Positions 7,447-11,939 of a DNA stretch of 11,939 nt are shown piece after piece; positions within the stretch are counted from its first letter, which is position 1; every line of letters starts with the position of its first letter. Below the pieces are notes generated by a model. It did no database searches. It was not told the origin of the DNA and was given only the letters and a program-made list of their open reading frames with translations. The translations under genes and the position numbers were made by a program. Location of the stretch: positions 1,698 to 13,636 of the forward strand of contig BQKZ01004509.1 in NCBI GenBank assembly GCA_036244855.1, read 5' to 3'. The stretch comes from Temnopleurus reevesii. Lineage: Eukaryota; Echinodermata; Echinoidea; Temnopleuroida; Temnopleuridae.

Positions 7447-7888
7447 GTAAGTATCCACCATATCGGCATTTAATAGCAAACAATTATACAAAGCAATCAA
7501 GCATGGATTAAGTGCTTCTCAACTGCCTGTAACATATATCGGATATTACATATCTAGCATCGTTTTATTATTATATTTCATCACTTAGTATGAATACTAT
7601 CATTCAATGACTTGAGTAGCTTAGATTTCTGTTCTTAAGAGGAGGACATGTCAATATATAATAATTATTGCTTTTCGAAATCATATCAGAAATCTGATAT
7701 GACAGGTTTTCATTATGAAACTTTTTTTTCTGAATTAGATTTAAATCTTCTGTTTGATAATTTGTTAAATGCGATAACCCAGCTGTAGATATTCAGTCAT
7801 GTTGTTTTTTATCAAAGTACGTCACCATTAATCAACATTAATCTTGTGATTTTCCGATTACATCTTTCTCTTTGTATGAATCCTTCAG
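7447..7888 (+). other. Intron of the death-domain gene
   Basis: 442 bp, GTAAGT at the 5' end and TGTATGAATCCTTCAG at the 3' end, phase 1 at both exons. It contains a perfect hairpin (TCATATCAGA at 7681-7690 and TCTGATATGA at 7693-7702, 2-base loop). Confidence 0.7.
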
Positions 7889-7950
7889 TAAGTGGAAGAT
7901 CCAAGAAGCAGATTACACAGATGATCCACAAATGGGAATCAAAGAAGTGA
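7889..7950 (+). CDS. Death-domain protein, terminal coding exon
   Basis: After the CCTTCAG acceptor ending at 7888, the first two bases complete the codon split at 7446 (C plus TA, Leu), and 19 further codons lead to TGA at 7948-7950. The encoded tail is SGRSKKQITQMIHKWESKK, basic and probably helical, following the last death-domain helix. The matching phase and the clean stop support this as the C-terminus, so the death domain is C-terminal, as in UNC5, PIDD, ankyrin or TNF-receptor type architectures (listed as possibilities only). It is small, and its join is inferred from splice signals without transcript evidence. Confidence 0.68.
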
Positions 7951-8082
7951 GAACTCTCACGCTCTCGACTGGTGGACTAGACGTTACCTCTTCAAGATGA
8001 GATCTCGGCGGGGTTTCGCCAAATCATTCTTCTTCTTGCACACGACGTTAAGAAAGACTGGTGTAAAACGCAAAACATTGTA

Positions 8083-8264
8083 GATCATTCATCATAAGAA
8101 CTGCTACTACTTGTGCGTAAAGAGGTTTTTAGAATCTTTATCTATATGTTGGTGAAACACCAAAGATTTTATGGTGGTTTCAAGTGATCATTCAGCATAA
8201 TAACTGATACCAGCCGTGCGTAAAGTCGTTCTTAAAGTCTTTCGTAGCTTGGTGAAAGACCGCC
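8083..8264. repeat. Diverged ~80-bp direct duplication, period 103
   Basis: GATCATTCATCATAAGAACT at 8083 recurs as GATCATTCAGCATAATAACT at 8186. Both copies continue through GTGCGTAAAG, TAGAATCTTT/TAAAGTCTTT and TTGGTGAAACACC/TTGGTGAAAGACC. The second copy runs on into AAGCTTAGACCTATCACGGC and beyond with no partner, so the duplication may lie within a longer dispersed repeat. A reading frame on the minus strand at 8192-8413 has no recognisable domain and is not called as a gene. Confidence 0.7.
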
Positions 8265-9264
8265 CTAATTGTAAGCTTAGACCTATCACGGCGGGAATGT
8301 TGAGGAAAGTTTCCTAGACGTTGGAATGAGATCTTTACGAAGAATGAACGAATATTGCACAAAACCTGTTCAAAATCTTCACGAACTCTGCAAAATCTCT
8401 GCTGGGATTTCAAAGGTTATCCAGTAAAAAGGCACCTATGTGCATGCCACGAGCTAATCATCAGTGTTGAACCTATCATGTTGTAATGTCCGTCTTGTAT
8501 GTATTTCTGTATAACAATCCTGTGTGCGAGACTTCACGTTTACTTCGCCATATTCTTTATCATGTTTCATAGACTATAATGATACTTGTTATATGCTTGC
8601 TACGATTTCAACGTGCTGCATTTCGTTGGACTATACGATGAATGCAATAAGCTTACACGATGGGCCATAATTGGTTAGGATTGTGCCTTCTCTTCTTTAT
8701 TGGCCTCTTTTTTCCATTTCTGTTGTGTAATGCTATCATTATTTCATGACTGTGTGAAAAGTTGATTTGTTAGATAAAATGCAATTTTATGCAATAACCC
8801 AAAAAAAGATTATACCCTAATATTGATAGTATTTCTTTCTAAATTTATGTCCAGGGTTTAACAAAATGCATTTTCCCAAAATGGGTGATCATGAAAATTG
8901 TTCCAATTAAAGAAAAATTCCATACCTTATAAATTAAGGAAGATGATATAATGGTTTAAGCAGTTTCGTCACAAATTTTCTTTATTTTTGTTCTGATTGT
9001 CATTGATTGATTATCATTCATCCATGACTAGGGTAACCTCTTTGAATATATGTCGACGTAATTTCCTTGGCATTTTGGTTATGGTTAAGACCTATATCTA
9101 TTTTTTTTTTTTTTTTTATTTATTTCATCCCGCAATTCTTCTGTGTATATGAACATTTTCACATTTTCTCTTTATTTGAAATGTGATTATGACATACGTT
9201 CAAATACTGTGAACTTTTTTTTTTATACACTCTGTATAAAGATGCCAATCGGAACTGTACATAA

Positions 9265-9270
9265 AATAAA
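9265..9270 (+). promoter_or_regulatory. Candidate polyadenylation signal AATAAA
   Basis: AATAAA is followed after ~20 bases by a GT/T-rich stretch (GAGTGTATTTTTGT, ~9289-9302), the usual arrangement of a cleavage and polyadenylation site. It is the first canonical hexamer after the stop codon at 7950 on the plus strand. In AT-rich DNA such hexamers are common, so this is tentative. Confidence 0.35.
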
Positions 9271-9285
9271 GTAGCAAATGTAATA

Positions 9286-9746
9286 TTTGAGTGTATTTTT
9301 GTAAATTAATACCATTTTTCCAAAGTGGAGGTGGTGCTCGGGAGGTCAAAGACAAGAGGCCGAAACAATTTTGTCTTCCAATCATCAATCCGAAGATCAA
9401 ATATTACATGTTTTCTATTCAAATGTAATTGAAGTATTGTCACACATTTTCCGACTTATCTATCCAGGTGGACGGGGTCATGTAAACAAAATATTCCATC
9501 TGATGTTTTACCCCACCCGAGGTAAATTCCAATTATGTATAAATGTGCTTCCTTGTTATTATATTCTTCCAGTTGATGTTGTTGTATAACAGCACATTTT
9601 CCATTTTATCATATTGTCTTTATTCCCATGTATGGTATTTTGCAGAAGTTTATACCATGTGGTATATTATGATTGTCAAACTAGTGTTGTAAATATCAAA
9701 TAGTTCGCATTTGGAAAGCCTCTTCAGCATCTTATCTTGCATTGTA
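9286..9746. other. Intergenic AT-rich DNA
   Basis: No recognisable gene. A GC-richer patch at 9326-9364 (GGAGGTGGTGCTCGGGAGGT) and a short palindrome TATACCATGTGGTATA at 9651-9666 are the only features seen. Confidence 0.45.
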
Positions 9747-9827
9747 TTTAAACCATTAACTACTGGAACACGCAGACCATGCATAACGTCTATGTGGGTG
9801 ATAGAAATTAGAAGTTAATGGGTTAAG
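9747..9827. mobile_element. ~81-bp imperfect foldback
   Basis: The left end TTTAAACCATTAACTACT (9747-9764) is complementary, with few mismatches, to AGAAGTTAATGGGTTAAG (9810-9827). Inside, ACACGCAGAC and GTCTATGTGG can extend the pairing. Possibly a small MITE; no target duplication is clear. Confidence 0.45.
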
Positions 9828-10202
9828 GTAGCCTATGTTTAATAATATTTAGATAATGCCTCGCATTCATGATTGTTTGATATTTCTGATTACCTGTCTA
9901 TAACGGTATTTGCGGTGACAATGGCAAAACACACATTACGATCGTTTGTTTATTCAGATGACATACTGTGTTGTTCTTTCCATTATTTGCAATTTATTCG
10001 TCTGTTTATATTGATAAGTGCGTTGTAAATGTCATAATATGAATTTCTGTTTGTATGGTTATATCAATTAGTGCACTTATAATGCAGTAAGGAGCCATGT
10101 TGTGTGTCTGTTTATTTTGAAAGACTGCATTTAATACAATTGTATGTATATCCGATCGCCTGTTTATATCAATAAGTGTCCCAGTATTTATTGCTGCTTA
10201 TC

Positions 10203-10238
10203 TTTTTTTTTTTTATTGATATTGATATTGATATTGAT
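10203..10238. repeat. T12 tract plus (ATTGAT)4 microsatellite
   Basis: Twelve T at 10203-10214 are followed by four perfect ATTGAT copies at 10215-10238, inside the oldest unit of the right array. Later units carry only a short, broken version (ATTGATATTGACATTGAT) at the same place. Confidence 0.85.
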
Positions 10239-10259
10239 ACCATATTGATATGATACTTT

Positions 10260-10276
10260 AAGCTCTTAAAGAGCTT
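10260..10276. repeat. 7-bp hairpin AAGCTCT-TAA-AGAGCTT
   Basis: Perfect 7-bp arms with a 3-base loop, present in the diverged unit but absent at the equivalent site of the later units. Confidence 0.7.
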
Positions 10277-10462
10277 GATAATATCATAGCATGCAATTCT
10301 GAATGGCTTCCCCTATTTCTGTTGAATGCATTTTTATTACTTGTTAGTAATAAGCGTGTTATTAATGCCATAAAATCTAATTTTAATTCCCTGTGTATAT
10401 CGATAACAGCTTATAAGTATCAAACTTTGTATTTCTATATTTTGGTTGTTATTATTAGTAAC

Positions 10463-10501
10463 CACGACTCGGCAGCTTAGCCGACCTGGTAGGTAGGTTT
10501 T
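10463..10501. repeat. GC-rich conserved block of the higher-order repeat, copy 1
   Basis: CTCGGCAGCTTAGCCGAC followed by CTGGTAGGTAGGTTTT. The same block recurs at 11139-11177 and ~11795-11834 with only one or two changes. TCGGC and GCCGA form a short inverted repeat around AGCTTA. It stands out as GC-rich within AT-rich repeat DNA. Confidence 0.8.
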
Positions 10502-11138
10502 TAATGATAAAAGCGTTGTCAATGCTGTACTTTGCATATTATTCATGATTGCATGTATATACAGTTGATCGATGAATTGTTTTAATTTCAAAATATCTAT
10601 TTCTCACCGTCTGCTTATATTGATAACAGTGCTGTTAACAGCATAGTGTGAATCAATGTGTTACCATTGCCTAGATCAGTGGATGTAAATGTCTAATCGC
10701 CTGTTTAATTCTGATCGTTAGTTTATATTGAGTATTGTTTATATCAATAAGTGCATGTCTAATGAAATGAGGAGCCACGTTATTGTTCGTCTATTTATAT
10801 TAAAAAGACTGCAGTTCATGCAGTAATATGGATATACGATCCCCTGTTTATACAAATAACTGCACTGTTAATCTCCCAATATGCGTTTCTGCTTATGTGT
10901 TTGTATTGATATTGACATTGATATCATATTGATATGATTACAGTGCTTAATAATATCATAGCACGCAATTCTGAATGGCTCCCTCTATTTCTATTGAATG
11001 CAATTTGCCTGTTTGTTATAGGCGTGTTGTTAATGCCATAAAATCCAATTTTAATTCCATGCGTATATCGACCAGTCGACAGCAGCTTATAAATATCAAA
11101 CTTTGTATTTCTATTTTTTTGTTTGTATTATTAGTAAC

Positions 11139-11177
11139 CACGACTCGGCAGCTTAGCCGACCTGGTAGGTAGGTTTT
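11139..11177. repeat. GC-rich conserved block, copy 2
   Basis: Identical to the block at 10463 over its core, displaced by 676 bp. Confidence 0.8.
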
Positions 11178-11794
11178 AAATGATAAAAGCGTTGTAAATC
11201 CTGTACTTTGCATATCAATCATAATAGCCTGTATATACAGTTGATCGATGAATTGTTTTAATTTTGTCTCACCGTCTGCTTATATTGATGACAATGCTGT
11301 TAACAACAGAGTTTGCATAAATGTGTTACCATTGCCTAGATCAGTGGATATAAATGTCTAATCGCCTGTTTAATTTTGATCGTTAGTTTATATTGAGTAT
11401 TGTTTATATCAATAAGTGCATGTCTAATGACATGAGGAGCCACGTTATTGTTCGTCTGTTCATATTGAAAAAAACTGCAGTTAATGCAGTAATGTGGATA
11501 TACGATCCCCTGCTTATACAAATAACTGCACTGTTAATCTCCCAATATGCATTTCTGCTTATGTGTTTGTATTGATATTGACATTGATATCATATTGATA
11601 TGATTACAAAGGTTAATGATATCATAGCACGCAATTCTGAATGGCTCCCTCTATTTTTGTTGAATGCATTTCGCCTGTTTGTAATAAACGTGTTATTAAT
11701 CCCATAAAATCCAATTTTAATTCCCTTTGTATACCGATAACAGCTTATGATAATCAAACTTTTTGTATTTGTAGTTATCGTTATTATTAGTAAC

Positions 11795-11834
11795 TACGTC
11801 TCGGCAGCTTAGCCGACCTGGTAGGTAGGTTTTT
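11795..11834. repeat. GC-rich conserved block, copy 3
   Basis: Same core as the blocks at 10463 and 11139, with CGTCTCGG in place of CGACTCGG, displaced by 656 bp from copy 2. Confidence 0.8.
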
Positions 11835-11939
11835 AATGATAAAAGCGTTGTAAATGCTGTACTTTGCATATCATTCATAATTGCCTCTATATACAGTTGA
11901 TCGATGAATTGTTTTAATTTCAAAATATCTTTTTCTCAC

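Larger units (their letters stand above)
7951..9285 (+). other. Probable 3' UTR of the death-domain gene
   Basis: No further coding exon is seen after the TGA at 7950. The sequence is AT-rich, with a diverged direct duplication at 8083-8264 and a T17 tract at 9101-9117. The first canonical AATAAA downstream is at 9265-9270. The 8265-9100 part holds nothing else I can name. The extent is inference; a weaker ATTAAA at 8906-8911 could end a shorter transcript. Confidence 0.4.
9940..11939. repeat. Right-hand tandem array of 656-676 bp higher-order units
   Basis: The same repeat family as at the left end, in the same orientation. Units start with TACAGTTGATCGATGAATTG at 10560, 11236 and 11892, giving periods of 676 and 656 bp; a short deletion in the ATTTTAATTTTGTCTCAC region explains most of the difference. 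A more diverged unit precedes them (~9990-10559). Each unit is itself a chain of related 50-65 bp monomers (CCTGTTTATATTGATAA-type core). The two complete units are very similar, indicating recent duplication or homogenisation. Reading frames on either strand (for example 10337-10591, 11016-11222 and 11717-11923) recur once per unit and are repeat shadows, not genes. The array runs off the end of the window. Confidence 0.9.

Noticed and set aside
8192..8413. Minus-strand frame of 73 codons
   Set aside because: No known domain; overlaps the duplicated UTR segment.
9101..9117. T17 tract as the poly(A) of a minus-strand retroposon
   Set aside because: No element body or target duplication could be recognised next to it.
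10337..11923. Small frames repeated in each satellite unit
   Set aside because: They recur with the repeat period and change length with small mutations, with no sign of coding constraint.
1..11939. CRISPR-like array in the tandem repeats
   Set aside because: The repeats are contiguous diverged monomers without unique spacers of constant length, and the genome is eukaryotic.

Overview
The window looks like AT-rich nuclear DNA from an animal, most probably a marine invertebrate deuterostome (sea urchin-like). The reasons are a spliced death-domain gene end with GT-AG introns, a truncated non-LTR retrotransposon, many short foldback elements, long pyrimidine microsatellites and multi-kilobase tandem repeats. 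The species is an inference; nothing here fixes it. There is no prokaryotic-style gene organisation, and I found no RNA gene, CRISPR array or virus.

Layout. 1-~3595: AT-rich tandem repeat built from short monomers of about 50-65 bp (recurring core close to CTGTTTATATTGATAAGTG, often ending in TTAATGCC). It is interrupted by three insertions: a 5'-truncated non-LTR retrotransposon on the minus strand (171-~1196, with an open reading frame for the C-terminal part of its polyprotein), a small TIR element flanked by TA (1833-2028), and an unclassified ~550 bp segment (~2947-3495). 3861-4531: almost pure pyrimidine (CT) DNA. 4795-6256: three copies, two full and one half, of one foldback (MITE-like) family, plus a 10-bp tandem repeat beside an ambiguous base (N at 6117). 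6412-6951: a dense run of inverted repeats. 7154-7950: the last two exons of a plus-strand gene encoding a C-terminal death domain; its upstream exons are not recognisable here and probably lie outside the window. 7951-~9285: likely 3' UTR, containing a diverged ~80-bp direct duplication and ending near a candidate AATAAA. ~9940-11939: the same tandem-repeat family returns in the same orientation, now as 656-676 bp higher-order units.

The only convincing host protein is the death-domain protein, expected to act in an apoptosis or innate-immunity type adaptor pathway through homotypic death-domain contacts. Everything else is repeat biology. The most notable points are the two-level tandem repeat flanking the gene on both sides, nested insertions with readable target sites, the unusual hairpin density just upstream of the death-domain exon, and the fact that the first and last 48 bases of the window are identical. 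I see no clearly new biological system; the strongest candidates for something undescribed are the higher-order repeat and the foldback families.
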